Shown one piece after another: positions 25,501 to 38,304 of a stretch of 64,000 nt of DNA. The notes below the pieces were generated by a model. That model saw only the letters and a program-made list of their open reading frames with translations. It was not told the DNA's origin and searched no databases. Position 1 is the stretch's first letter, and the number at the start of each line of letters is the position of its first letter. The stretch is taken from NCBI GenBank assembly GCA_022836615.1, contig MU405354.1:32991-96990 (forward strand). The letters are read 5' to 3'. The translations under genes and the position numbers were made by a program. The DNA is from Annulohypoxylon bovei var. microspora. Taxonomy: Eukaryota > Ascomycota > Sordariomycetes > Xylariales > Hypoxylaceae.

Positions 25501-28145
25501 AAATTGAGGCAAAAGTTTTGCCTCGATGCTTGATCTATCTGCCGCCGGCTGCCATCGGTTTCTTAACCGACAACTACCTAGGTACCTATACAATAGGGGG
25601 GGTTTCTAGAGTGCCTGGGAAGATAGCTTAGGTACCAAGTGAGAGAATTGCCTTGAATTCGTCGGGAAATTTTCCAGATGTACAGTACAAAGCGCGTCTG
25701 GCAGATCTTAAGCTCGGGTGCGGTTCAAAATATTCCTTCGTTGTTATTATTACAGGTAACAAACTGTAAATGCCGTTTATCTCCCTTGGTCATTCACCAG
25801 TCCCCTTGTTGAACCTAATCTAGATCATCAATGGGCGCTGCTGCCCGCATCGAGATAATAATGGACCAGTCACTCTGTCGCTTTCCCCCTCCCCTTTCAA
25901 CTCCCTGCTCCCCCACGTCCATCCAGCGACTCGACACACGAAGCTGCACGTCTTTCAATGGTCGGTAATCACCCTAGCTAGCCTAGCTGCAGGACCTGTC
26001 GACGCCTGTAGCACATCCCGTCCGGTGGCTGACCTGAAGCCTGCGTGTCTCGTTCGAGGGTTGCATGTAGCTTGCATAGATGGGTCATGGAATATGTAAT
26101 GTGGCATAAAGATACGCAGGACAGCGGTAAACCACCCCTCCGGGGATTCTGTGCATTGGGATCCATAGAAAGTCCCTGGTTAGTCGCCGTTTAGCAATAC
26201 CACACCTCCCTTTAACCCAAGAATCTATAATCATCGCGACCTAGCCTGCATAGCGAAACCAGGTAGTTTCTTCTATGTACTTAATTTTCCGCTAACCGTA
26301 CCCTTAGGTACAATACCGAGGTAGGTTTTTGATCCTTAACCGTAAATCAATGCCTTATGGTCCAAGTCAACCACGGGACGGGACTCTAGTAGGCTAAGGA
26401 CTATTATACATATTTTTAATATCCCCAAATGCTAGATGTTCTCATAAAATTACCGAATAAAGCCTAAAACTGTAGATATCTTACTACTTAGAAACGTGAA
26501 GTTCGGGGCAGGGCATGGCATTTCACTCAGACCGGCAAACCTCATTTCGGTACCTCACAATTTTTACCCAAATAAGTTAACACTTAAGAGCTTACCTCCC
26601 CTAAGTACCTTTCTATGAGCCTTTCTTGGATATTTTCGACGGTCATCAAGCGCATTCAAGCCATTGGACTTAAAGCGCACCTATCCCCTGAGGTTCCGGA
26701 TATGGGTTGTTGCCAAGACCAAATCGCCATCAACTTTTAAATCAACTGTTTTTAATAGGCTAGTTTTTAAACGGACAAATGGCATTCTGGAGCTGGCAAA
26801 TGAGGTATTAGTATGGTCCTTCTCCTTAGGTTACCTCACAGCCTTGGGTCCCATATGATAACAGGGCGTAGGCTTTCCTACGAAATAGGCTAGGAAGACG
26901 ACGATGCTAAACTACAGACTCTTGCAAGTTTGCTATCTAAGGGAAACTACCTACCTACCTACTAATGTATCCATGTCATCCTAATCTATGGACTCAAATA
27001 ACGGTCGATCTAATACCTGGATGGACGAGAAAAATTAGTTGGATTGAAGGATAACCCCCCGGAACTCGTGTTTGGGTATGGTGTCAGGGGCAGGCCCGTA
27101 GTTTATGGCTGTGTCACAGAGTGAGAGGCTGGAGTGCAAGAGGCTCGCCAGAGGCTCGCTAGTAGGTAGATATGTGAGATTATTAACGCCTAATCCTTTT
27201 CTAAACTCCTGGGGCCTTTGGCCCCTTTATATATACAGCTGGTAGATCGCCGGTGGGGCGCTGCTAGGCAGCTCCGCACGCTAGGCCCTGACATATGGTC
27301 ACAATGCTACAGTAATATCTACCTAGGTAGTTCAATGGGCGTCAAGATCATACTACCTCCTATGCTACAGAATTTTCAGTACCTTAACCAAAGCTAAGGT
27401 CCGAGGAGAGGGTGACAACCTATCTTGGTTGATCATAGCCTCGGGCCAGCGGGGGTATTCTAATTAAACCAATAATCTCACAGAATACTTTTGTTGTTTC
27501 TGGGGCCTCCTTTTCAGTAGGCTCCTCTGTTGATACCTTCCCAGAAGAAGGAATATTTTTAGCAGGCCCTTTTTTTCTTTAGTTACACTAAAAATACTGG
27601 GAGATCTTCAGAATTCGATACCATGTATAGATCACCAGTGCTACAAAGGGTCTAACCACATACAAGCACGTACCCTGGTTTTTTAAGTCACCCGAGCACA
27701 TTATTTGGGGCAAACAATTCGGTTAATATCACTTCTATTATGGTAAGGCTTTTTACTCGAGATTATACCTAGTCTAGATTCTATGACCATTGACAACCCT
27801 CATGACGTGTTGCTGAATAGGTTGTATTTGTCCGGTGCTAGACGAGGAGCTAAGTGTAGGAATTAAGTAACTGTTTTGGATGTTCTTACTACAGACGACA
27901 CGCATTAAATTCTACTGATATCCATAATACACGGAGTACTGATGCATACCTAAGCTTGGACCTTCTAAGGCACTGAAAACATCGAGGTCAAGTCTACTAC
28001 CAACGTTACAAGATGTATTCAGGAGGTGAAAGTGAAGACCAGGGGTGATTAGATGCGAGAGGAGAGTAATTCAGCAGGTACGTAGTTATGGATTATATTC
28101 AATTTATGAAACTACATTGTATCAACAATTGGTTTTTAGATCCAG
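22565..28145. other. Gene-free region (5.6 kb)
   Basis: No supported gene, tRNA or intact transposon was seen. The most notable content is four exact TACCTAGGTA palindromes within 241 bp (25344-25353, 25372-25381, 25473-25482, 25575-25584) and another at 27320-27329. The part after about 26200 is AT-rich and looks like decayed DNA. Confidence 0.5.
25344..25584. repeat. Cluster of four TACCTAGGTA palindromes
   Basis: Exact copies start at 25344, 25372, 25473 and 25575, with further partial copies (TACCTACC, TAGGTACC) between them. The motif recurs across the whole window, always outside exons. Confidence 0.85.
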
Positions 28146-29969
28146 TCAACCTTCTAGAGGGATTAGCCTAAGAAGACACTTTTTCCCTCGGGGCTGCGCA
28201 GAGATCAACTGGTCTGACATCTCCATATCCTGAGCGGTCATGGTTGGATCAGGTACCGTGGTGAACCGCGAGTAAACATCTCTGAGCAGGATTTTCATTT
28301 CTGCTAGAGCTAGACTAATCGAAGAATCAGCATTTGCCGTTTAAAGACATACTTCTCATACGTTGGATAGTTGGCTAGACGATACTCACTGTTTTCCGAT
28401 GCAGCCTCTACCCCCGCTAGCAAAGGCGAAGAATAGTCGCTTCCTATCTAGCTCACCCGACTCTTGCAGCCAGCGATCCGGATCGAAAGTACTGGGTTGT
28501 GGGAAGACGTTTTCGTCGATGCGGTGAGCAGAGTACGCCTGGCAGCTCACTATCGCACCCTCGGGGACGAAGTAGCCGTCGATGGTCCGACCACCAGAGG
28601 GAACGTATCGCGGGAGGGACATGGGGATTGCAGGGAAGCAACGCAGCCCTTCTGATATGACCGCTTCAAGGAAGGGTAGCTTGTCGAAACCTACCTCCGG
28701 GTTGGCGAGGAGTTCCTCTTGGAGACGCCGCTGGACGTAGAACGAACGGGGCTGCGAAATCTCCCACATTAGGAAACATAATGCGTCGCCGGTGGTATCG
28801 ATTCCTGCGGCCATGTGGTCAAAACTCTCGGCAGCCATGTCAATATGCTCCATGTTATAGTTCTTGTCCTGCATACGGTTCAACAAGGTAAACTGAGCAG
28901 GACCAGTCTTTGCGCTCGCGGACATGACTAGGTCATCTGCTAGAGGCGTCTCGCGTGGCCTGGCGAACAAAGACAGAACATTGCCAATTATCTTGTGGAG
29001 ACTTGGGTTATAATATTGGATAAGGCGATCTAATGCTGTCAGGAAGGGGACATAAATGGCTTTTAGGGCTTGGACTAACTCTGAAGACTGTCATCCAAGG
29101 TAACCTGCTTCATGATCTCCTCATCTTTTAGGTTACGCAGTGAATCTGAACCGTAGGGGTGAAAAAGGTGATGCGTCACACAATCAAATGCATAGTCATG
29201 TAGGCCTGTCATGCTGTGTTAGCAAGCACGCCTTCTAAGATTAGGCTGAGACTACTATACAAATCTAAATCTCTATTAGCATAGCATTCGGCGATATGTT
29301 AGACATTTCTTGCTTACAAATATATCAAGACTTCCACCAACGGACTTCGAACACCTCTCAATAAATATTCTCGACCGTTCCTTAATTCCGTCGAGTGAAC
29401 CTGGTTTTAGAACATTGGTGTTGGCATACCGGTCAGCAAGTACCCTCTTCCTCTTAGCATGCTAGGCGCAGATTAGACTCTTCCTTTATTTTAATAGCAC
29501 ATGAGAAAGACATACGTCCTCTTTGTTCAGAGTGCTGAACATAGTCCTGTGATATATCTGGTGAGCTTATCTACCGCTACAAAACCTTCAACTTAAAGCA
29601 TCAAGGTTGTTGGACATGGCTATTCTTAGTGATCTCTTACCTCCTGCCGTAAACTGTAAACAAGTTATAAAACTCAGTCTTGTTATAGCCACTTCCACCG
29701 CTGCCATATATCTCCCTCACACCCTCGAGGGATGCAAATGATACTTCATTCGGTGCTATACGGACAATAGGCCCATACCTCTGGTGGAGGCTATGAACAT
29801 ATATCGTCCGGAGGGCATGAAATTCATGATACTTGAGAACCCAAGAGCTGAACAATGAAAACCTGGGACCAGGAAGCTTCTGTAGAGGAGAGGCTACGCA
29901 TCGCCAAACGTATAAGACGAACAGGGCTAGGAATGTGGGGACTAGCAAAAAGGGGTTTAGAAGTAGCAT
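28146..29969 (-). pseudogene. Cytochrome P450, probably decaying (two frame breaks)
   Basis: The start at 29969 reads MLLLNPFLLVPTFLALF, a membrane anchor, followed by LPGPRFSLFSSW. Exons 29969-29641, 29546-29516 and 29461-29318 join cleanly. The next block (29205-28390, then 28314-28146) encodes DYAFDCVTHHLFHPYG, the I-helix AGIDTT, the K-helix EGLR, FDPDRW and the haem loop FASGGRGCIGKH, ending LIPLEG. Two faults are visible. The intron after 29318 has a good donor (GTAAGC), but both available acceptors near 29206 leave the following exon out of frame. Near 29079-29090 the conserved frame shifts by one base, with a TAG in the old frame. All catalytic motifs survive, so this is a recent pseudogene or has sequence errors. 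It resembles secondary-metabolism P450s of the benzoate-hydroxylase/pisatin-demethylase kind; the substrate is unknown. Confidence 0.7.
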
Positions 29970-31124
29970 TTCGAGTTGTTTTATAGCCCGGTTCTCTTAG
30001 CTGCGTCAAAGTATATCCAAGAGTCAATAAATTAAACAAAGAAAGAGTTGAATAGTCAGCATAAACTGTCTATCTATCTTCTGTTGACATCGACGTTACT
30101 AAATGCTAATGGCATTTATGTAACTGGTCAAGGAGTGGGGCACGATGATAAAGAGAGGGGGCATTAGTGAGGAGCGAAGTCGCAGTGGGAACGAGACTAG
30201 AAAAGCTTCCGATGTCATTGATAGTATTTGATAGCAAGAATTGACGTTGATAGCCGAAACCCTTAAAGGATTGGTTCGGTTCGACTCAGAGTCGGGTAAC
30301 ATTTAAAGCTCGCCCTTTCCCTTTGTGTCTGTCCCGCTCTTACCCCGTTCACCACCTCCGCTTCCGAACATGCTGGACAACCAAGACACACCGGGAATGC
30401 TCATTTTCGCCGATGGGGGGTAGTCCTTTCCATCGACCGAAACTCGCGGCTCGCATGTGCACCACTGTTTTTCCGGAACCCCGGCAAGGGCGGCGGGAAT
30501 GTGCGAGCCGCAACCCCGCCAAGACTTTCCTGCTACGATGCTGTTAATATTTCAATTATAGCGGAAGAAGAAAAAATACGGTGAATTTAAGTAGCTATGA
30601 GGTTGTATTAGGGAATTACTAACAGCAGGTCGAGCACGTTGCGCCGAAACACATCTTGGAAATTGGCTGTGAATGAGGGGATGGGATTGCGGGGTTGGTG
30701 ATACTGTTGAGCTTTGATGTTCCCTTTTCTTGATAATGATTAGGTTTAGAGAGGGAGAATAAAAGAAGAGAAAAGTTAGGTCTGGGAATCTCACTAGCGA
30801 GGTGTCCGGTTTTGACTAGATGTCTTACCGGCGTTCACCTGAGGCCTCTCGGCGATGACAATCTGAGGGAGGTGTCCGAACTCTGCGATCGCCGACCTCG
30901 AACCCCGAAGTAGTGAGTGAACACGGCGGCTTCCACGTGCTCTCGCAACTTTTTTATTTCATTTTTCTAAAGACGCCGATTCACATAAATGAATAGTATA
31001 TCATTTAGTTATTTGAATTTATGCCTCTAGTTCTTCGTATATTGAGATGATACCATACCCGGGAAGTTGTCGTAGTACCTTCGAAATGAATTTTCGACTT
31101 CTAGTTGCCGGATCTTTTGCATGA
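29970..31124. other. Intergenic region upstream of the P450
   Basis: About 1.15 kb between the P450 start and the end of the DUF1749 hydrolase gene, both on the minus strand. No coding sequence or repeat of note was seen. Confidence 0.45.
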
Positions 31125-32208
31125 CTATTTGATGCTCCGTAGAAACTTGACAACCGTGCTGACAAGCCATTGTTCGGCCTCCGGCTCCTCTACCCTGTGG
31201 CCGGCACCTGGGATAACACCAGAGAACTCACTCGCGATGCCTGGTTGGCAGAGCGTTTTCCAGTGCTGGACCAAAGAATCCTTGTCGACGGAATCAGGTA
31301 CATGCTCGTCGTTCCCCGAGTGAAGTATAAGTATGGGTTTATTTACTCGTCTCCAAAAGGGCGCGACTACGTTATCTGGGAGACCAGAATCAAAGTAGTT
31401 GTCTTCGCCGCTATTGGGCACCTAGGTTAGGTACACTGATAATATGAAGAAGCTAAGGATTGAATGACGTACTCTGTTGCGCCAAGCGCGTACCACCGCG
31501 ATGCGGATATTGGAGTGGTGTGGAAGGAAGGTGGAAGATGCTCGGGTATCATACGCTCATGACCCTTGCCGGAATCAATGAGCCCTTTGGCAACTTGAAG
31601 ACCTTCGTCTAGTTTGGATTCGCCGATTTCCATCGACACCGCACCACGGTCGGAGACAGGGGCCTGTAATATATATCCTTCAACGGGCGCAGCATCGTAG
31701 GAAAGCGATGTGTACTCCATGCAATCCTGTATTTGTTAGCCTAGTCTGCCCAGTTTAGATTCCGGAAATATATATGACAGCTATAGTAGAATTATAGTTC
31801 TTTAAGCATCACGTAGCTGAGACACATGAATACAGGCTACGACGAGCTAGAGCATACCTGACTCCCGGTGGAATGGCCTAGCAATACCACCCGTTTCTTT
31901 CCTATGCTTCGTAGATATTTGACCAACGCCGATATATCGGCAACATCGTTGGCCAGGCGAGCAAAACCAAAACCCGAGAAGGAGCTAGTCAACCTGAACT
32001 CGAAGACGGAATAGCTTAGCTCAGGCTCGGCTTCTAGGCGTTTAGCTATAGCACGCGGGTAGGGCACTGTGTGCGGTCCGTCGCCGAGCCCGCCGATGAA
32101 TACAAGAGCATTTGTTGCGCTAGCCAGGCCAACCTCATAAGCACAGGCATACGGAGTCGGCGATTCGAAAGGATGCACCGTCACGGTGAAGGTGCCTGGT
32201 GGCGGCAT
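31125..32208 (-). CDS. DUF1749 alpha/beta-hydrolase (SidJ-like esterase family)
   Basis: Three exons on the minus strand: 32208-31858, 31726-31473 and 31410-31125, giving 296 aa, the usual size for the family. The start reads MPPPGTFTVTVHPF. The nucleophile elbow GHSTGSQ is at about residues 111-117, exactly before the first intron; the acid is probably in LILHSGNDEHVP and the catalytic His in PGAGHRVEE near the C-terminus. The second intron (31472-31411) uses an acceptor that keeps the frame into GEDNYFDSGLPDN. Aspergillus fumigatus SidJ, a fusarinine C (siderophore) esterase, belongs to this family, but so do many paralogues of other or unknown function, and no siderophore gene is nearby. 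It lies on the same strand as the P450. Confidence 0.85.
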
Positions 32209-32564
32209 TTTTGGTATGAAGCTAGTTAGTCTTTATGAAAATCTCTTGATAAATCACTTCTAATGCGATTTCTGGTTTAGAAGTGTTAAAAATGAACTAT
32301 TATTCGTTTGTGATTATTCGTTAATGAAGTTGATGAGGAAAATACTTAGGTACATACTGTTTGGTGGTCACCTGAATATACTTGGTTAAGTAGATAATCT
32401 GATATGTGCATATTTTTACGATGAACACTAACTTAATTCAATAAAAGAGTATTAACTAGCTATTCAATCCACCAAACTTATAAACATTTCCATCCATCGT
32501 TTTCATCGCACCGTTCAACGGTGACATAGTCTAGTATTAACGGAAATGATGAAAACATTTCAAG
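32209..32564. promoter_or_regulatory. Divergent promoter region, DUF1749 gene / TTI1
   Basis: 356 bp of AT-rich DNA between two divergently oriented start codons; it must hold the core promoters of both genes. No specific site is recognised. Confidence 0.5.
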
Positions 32565-35500
32565 ATGGCTAGCAATCGTTCGGCCGCCAGGAATGAGCTT
32601 TTTACGGAGGTTTGATAATCCCTTGTAGCACATTATTATGGAAGCTTATGACTAATTTGACGCAGCTCAAGCCACGATGCGTCGCCATCAACAATTTCGC
32701 TGTCCGTGCGCCCGACAAGATAGCGAGTGCTAGAGATTTATTGGTTGTGGTCGAAGACCTCTCTGCTGTCTTACATCGTCAAGTAGACTCAGATGCCTCT
32801 GTTTTGGATGAGAGGCTTGCCGATTATGTTTTCTTTCCGCTCTCCAACATCCTGCGGAACCAGCAGCAGTATCCTATCCGATTGACAGAACTCACCATCA
32901 AATGCCTGCGGGTACTAATCCAGTACGGATGGAAGATTAAAATCCCACATGATCTCTCTCAGCAGCTTCTCATATTTCTCACCTTCATCATCGGTGGTGT
33001 TCCAGGCCAAGAGAGAGAGGGTCCTATGCCCGAGGAAACCGAATTAGAAGCATTTACGACTTTGACGTCGTTGATCGAAGCTACCGGATCTTCACCAACC
33101 GGGGCGGCAGCACTAGTGGAAACGAATGCTGTGCCTGCTTTAGGCCATTGTGTTACCGTCGTACTTGATGGCATCACGGACGGGAAAACGCCCGACATCC
33201 AGCTTGAGGCGCTGAGGACGCTAGATGCGCTTTTGGTCGCGATCAAGGATCAAGCTGCCTTGGCCACTTTCTTGCCTGGAATAGTATCATCTCTTAGCCA
33301 ACTTCTTACACCTCCGGTCGCATTAAAAAATCAGAGAAGAGTATTAGTTAGTGGTATCGATGCTTTAAGGGACGTACTCACGAAAGTCCTAGGCGATTTA
33401 AAAGTAATGGGAGTACTGAAAAAGCAAACATCAGGGGAGAATGAAAAGGGTAGCGAGGGCAAAGTTCTAACACCTTCATGGCTGAAAGCAACTACGGCTA
33501 AGATAAAACTTGCTCTTGCGAGCATTCTCAAGCTACGTAATGTCGATTCCGACGATATTCGATCTACCTTAGAAAGACTATGTATTACTCTGCTGGACGA
33601 ATGCCACCAGTCCCTTGCAGAATGCTCATCTATTCTCGTTGAGAGTGCTATGATTCTCACCGACGATGAAACCGAGAAATCCGTACTCGAGACGAGTTTG
33701 ATCGATCTCGCCAGAATCTACCCGGAACTCGGAGACACGATTAAGACTGCGGTATATAACTGGGTCACGAGCCTTCCCCGGCTGGTGCAATCTAGCGACG
33801 ACAAGGTCAAGCAACGGGCAATCCGAAATCTCATGAAAGGCCAGCATTTTATCACCACTCTTCAGATTGACTCGTCCATTCTAGATAATTCACTAGCTGC
33901 CTCGCTAAGGGACAGTACCACTGCGCTTGTCCTCGCATCTAAATCCAGTGGCATGTCGGAGCTTCCTTCGAACGCTATTGAGTTGAATATGGATATGACT
34001 AAACGTGATGGGCCTAACACCTTCCCGCCTGTTCTGATTGCGCAGGAAACAGAGCGATCTACCCGAACGGCGCTTCTCGACTTGCTGTCAAAGGTCGGAT
34101 CTATTTCCCAACAAACTAAACTGGCAGACGATCTGCTCAACTATGTTCGGGAATCTACTGGGCCTAGTCAGGTTGCCTCATATTGGCTGACCTTCGAGCT
34201 AGTGAAGTCAGGTCTATTGGAACACTCAGATCTATTGGAACACTCAGATCTAGACGACTTCCTTGACCTAAGCTCGGCGGCAGGTCCATCGGAAGATAAC
34301 GAATCTCTCTTCCAGGAACTCTATTCCTTCTCAGTCGCTGTCTTAGATTCACAGGCCGAGACAGAAGACGTTGACTGGAGATTACAAGCCCAGGCTTTAG
34401 AGGTTACAACTTTTGCCGCGTCAAGAATGAAGGACGGCTTTCGCCCAGAGCTCATTGATGTGCTGTACCCTATCACGACACTTTTAGGTTCGGAGATTCC
34501 CAAGCTGCGGGATCATGCGATCATTAGTTTAAACAATATCGCTGCCTCGTGTGGATACTCAAGTGTCACTGATTTGATCATTGATAATGTTGACTACATG
34601 GTTAATTCGGTGTCGTTACGCTTGAACACATTTGATATATCTCCCGCGTCGACTCAAGTTTTACGCATGATGGTAAAGCTTACTGGTCCGAGATTGATAC
34701 CATACCTTGACGATGTCATTGCCTCGATATTTGCGGCTCTCGAAAACTATCATGGATATCCTTCATTCGTGGAAAGCCTGTTCAGCGTTCTCACGGAAGT
34801 CGTGCAGCAAGGGTCAGAGTCCGACCATTTACTCCTAGAAGCAGTGAAATCGTCAGCAAAGGATCATCGGAAAAACTTACAACCTAAGGTGACAACTGAA
34901 GACATTAATTTGATCCTCTCCAGTCGCATAGAGAGACGAGAGAAACGGCGGCTGGACGAGTTAGGGCAAGAGGAAATTCAGCCTCATCCGAAACGCCCCT
35001 GGAAAGGAAAGAAACCAGTCGAGGTCCAAGACGAGACTAATGAAGAGGAAGATGAGCCTGGCTCAGAAGTTGACAAACCACCACCGCCTAAGACACCCAC
35101 TTTCAAGATCCTTGCTCGTATCACAGACTTAACACAACATTACTTGACATCCCCAGCTCCCACATTACGGAAGTCGCTGCTCGATCTCCTGGCGACTGTT
35201 TGTCCGGCGCTATCGCCTGATGAGGAGGCATTCTTACCCCTGGTCAACTCAGTCTGGCCAGTCCTAGTGGAGAGACTTTACGACTCCGAGCCTTTCGTGG
35301 TCTTATCGGCCTGTAAAGCGTTAGCCGCGCTATGCCAGAGCGCCGGGGACTTCCTCAACACGAGGATCAAGACGGAGTGGTGGGATAACCTCGGCAAGTG
35401 GTGTGGGAAAGCCAAGGCGGACGCAACCCAGTCAAGCAGTAAAAAGAGGATCGAGACCCGTGGTAGCAAGCAGGATCACGGCCTGCTAATTCCAATCCGT

Positions 35501-35842
35501 TCCCGGAACGGCTTTGAGGGTAAAGAGCCGGGTACGGCTGTCGAAGTCGTTTCGAGCGCAGGGCTGGGTAAGTTCGCACAGGCGGCGCAGGTCTGGGAAG
35601 CGGTTCAGGAGCTCCTAGTCGCTATCGTGTCTTTCGTCCAGATCGACGCCGACGTGTTCGACCAAATCCTGCTGCTCCTGAAGGACACCCTGGCGACGAA
35701 TACCGAGGCTCGCGCTGCTTTGGAGACCGTTGACCCGGATGCTGTGTGGCTCCTGATGTACGAGCGAGGAATGATCGAGCCGATGGAGAAACCGGTCCTA
35801 GCCGGAGTAACATTTGTTGATGTAAGGGGAGATTGGTGCTGA
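32565..35842 (+). CDS. TTI1: TEL2-interacting protein 1 (TTI1), HEAT-repeat protein
   Basis: A 45-bp first exon (32565-32609, MASNRSAARNELFTE) is joined over a 56-bp intron to a single long exon (32666-35842), giving 1073 aa, close to S. pombe Tti1. The junction reads ELFTELKPRCVAINNF, the usual start of the first HEAT helices. Helical repeats run through the protein, with an acidic, disordered insert at about residues 795-840. The C-terminus carries another helical block and a conserved-looking end. TTI1 forms the TTT complex with Tel2 and Tti2, which with Hsp90 and R2TP matures the PIKK kinases (TOR, ATM/Tel1, ATR/Mec1). An in-frame 18-bp duplication is present at 34213-34248. Confidence 0.88.
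34213..34248 (+). repeat. In-frame 18-bp tandem duplication inside TTI1
   Basis: TCTATTGGAACACTCAGA occurs twice without any difference, adding a second LLEHSD hexapeptide. Exact identity suggests a recent slip. Confidence 0.9.
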
Positions 35843-37135
35843 GCCAAAAGTATCGGCCAGGCTGGTTGCTATAGCACAGGGTGGCATGTAGGATCCAGGC
35901 ACTAGGTAGTAGATTCGACGCAGCTCGTCTCGTTCGATGTAGTCTGATTGTACGCTACCTGCCCATCCTCTGACCTTTCGAGCTGTCGGCCGTCGGCCTC
36001 CGTACTAGGTAGAGACGGCGATGAACGAGCTCAGCATACCTGCCACTACCGTATGACGTATCAGGCGAGGCGAGGAAGAGTCGCTCGGGGACGGTAGCAC
36101 CCGGGAATTGTCTTTTACGCAGTGGCGGATGAAGTAGGAGCATGTCATGTGGTATTAACAACTCACGTGCAGATTTAGACTACCGATGCTTCTATTACTT
36201 CAAGGAAAATGTGTGCCCATGGTGCTATGTGCGTGTGTTTGCGGAAATGAACCTTGTTGATGGCCTGATTTAGATGTCATACTTAACATCCAGGACGGAC
36301 ATCGTCGACATCCTTCCCCGTTGCCCAACGATAAAACTTGTGGACGACGCCGAAAGGCGGCCTGAAATCGCCGTTGTCCTGTTTTTTTCGAGTTAATAAC
36401 AATTTATGTGTAGTGACGGTAGTATCCGTTCATTTTCTCTAAGCCTTTGGGTTTGTAGATCCAACATACATTATTCTCGGTTAGGGTCCTAGCGGTATCT
36501 CACCATCATCATACGATATTGTTCTCGACTAGGGAAGGGGAGGCTATTATGGGCCCTACTTTCGCGCTTGTGGATGAGTGGCGTGATATTCACCTTCAAA
36601 TCATAGCCTTAGGGGCTCGCAGTGCCTTGATAACACTTTGCAACTTGGAAATGAACTGTTTTACAACTACAGAAAGTCTTAAGGCTATTCCCAAGATATG
36701 ATCTTAGGTCAACATACTACCCATCCTGAAAAATTATCGGATCCCGATGTTGCCGCGACATTTTTGTATATTTTTTTATTCATTTTGTTTTTGGAAAACT
36801 CCCAGACACGTCGGCTACTTGGGTGATCGGGGTAAATGGAGCCTGATGTTGGTAGTTGAGAGTGAACTTACCTTTTAGGCATTACTCGAAATGCCAATGG
36901 CCTTGTAGGTAGGAGTGTAAGAGATGGTGCGAATATGGCGGAGGCAAGAGGGAATTTGATCAAATATGATGTTTTGATTAATTGTCTCCAGCTTTCGACA
37001 ACCCTTTTTGGTGGGATCATACAAAAAGGTGTGAATCGCCTATTCAGGCTTGACGCCATTGGAAATCCTCAAAGCCAGATAGGTACGCATGTGCACGACA
37101 AAAAATTTCCATCCCTCGTAAGTCCGAGGTGCCAT
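35843..37135. other. Intergenic region between convergent TTI1 and the NLR-like gene
   Basis: About 1.3 kb without a convincing reading frame. It holds the 3' ends of both transcripts; no element or RNA gene was recognised. Confidence 0.45.
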
Positions 37136-38304
37136 TTATTCATCTCCGTCCTCATCGTCAGAATCGCTGTCGGATGAGCTTGAAGCCTCATCCAGCGACG
37201 ATTTAGGCGAAGGGCTTCGAGAGTGGGAGGCTACCTCGTCCACAACAAACTCCGGGCCGATCTCCTCAAACTCATGGTCGGATGGATGTATTCTGTCCTT
37301 CGAGCTATAACATTTATAGCAAAGGTCAAAGTCCATGCAGGCTCTGCATGAGTACCTCAGGCCGTTGCAGGGCTAATTGAGCTGTCAATATAGGTACCTA
37401 CCTAGGTACTTAAATGAGAATTAGGAGGAAGTTAACTCACAAAAAGGCAGAAGTTGCACCAGTTATTGTCTTCTCTGAAGCGTTTATTGTTTGTTAGTAT
37501 TGGTGGACTGTTACGCTCCTGCAATACACTGTTGTTGATTGGTTGTTGATTCCATTCCTTGTCAGAGGCAAGGAGGTTTAAAATATCATGGTTACAGCCA
37601 TGATATCTAGCAATGCTTTCTGGTGTATACTCCCTCCCGTTTATACGTTGATTGACTGCCCGATCCGCGCCTCGATCTAGCAACATCTTAATTGTTTCGT
37701 ATTGATTCCCTCCCGTACTTTTAATGGCGTTCCCGACGCCCCTTGAGACCCAATGTAGTGGAGTCCATCCATCTATATCTGGCTCATTAACAGCGTCGTC
37801 ACCAGTATGTTGTAGCAAATTGCGCAGTACTTCTATGCTGCCGCCTTGTGCAGCCCAGCTTATAGCGCTACGTTCAATCTTATCCTTCTTAGTGGCCTTA
37901 CCGCCTGCATCTAAGATGAATGAAACTATTTCCATATCGCCGCGCACAGCTGCCAGGTGAAGTGGTTGTCTGCCCATACCATCGCTAGAGACAAAACTTA
38001 CACCTTTCGAAGCTAGCATACTAAGGTGAATGCCTTCACCACCTAGAGCCGCGGCCGCTGCGACGGTATCAAATGAACCTCCCGTTGTCACAGGGTCTGC
38101 CCCCGCGCCAAGAAGGATATCAATCAGTTGCGATTTTGTCTCACTAGAGCTTTCCACAACTCTGTAATGAACAAATATCGACGAAAGTGGCGTTCCCGCG
38201 CGTTCAGCGGCAAGTAGATTGACGTCTGCCCCTGCCTTTATCAACTCCTTTGCCAAATCTACCAGGCCTTCACAGCAGGCCATGTGCAACGGGCCGCCGT
38301 ACAT
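37136..38304 (-). CDS. Possible residual ankyrin-ZZ reading frame (3' end of the broken NLR gene)
   Basis: Downstream of the nonsense codon, an ATG at 38304 (MYGGPLHMACCEG) opens a clean frame over 38304-37441, a 68-bp intron and 37372-37136, giving about 366 aa of ankyrin repeats and the ZZ zinc finger with an acidic tail. The intron contains TACCTAGGTA (37399-37408). It could be translated only if a new promoter had arisen; it is best read as the tail of the parent gene. Confidence 0.35.
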
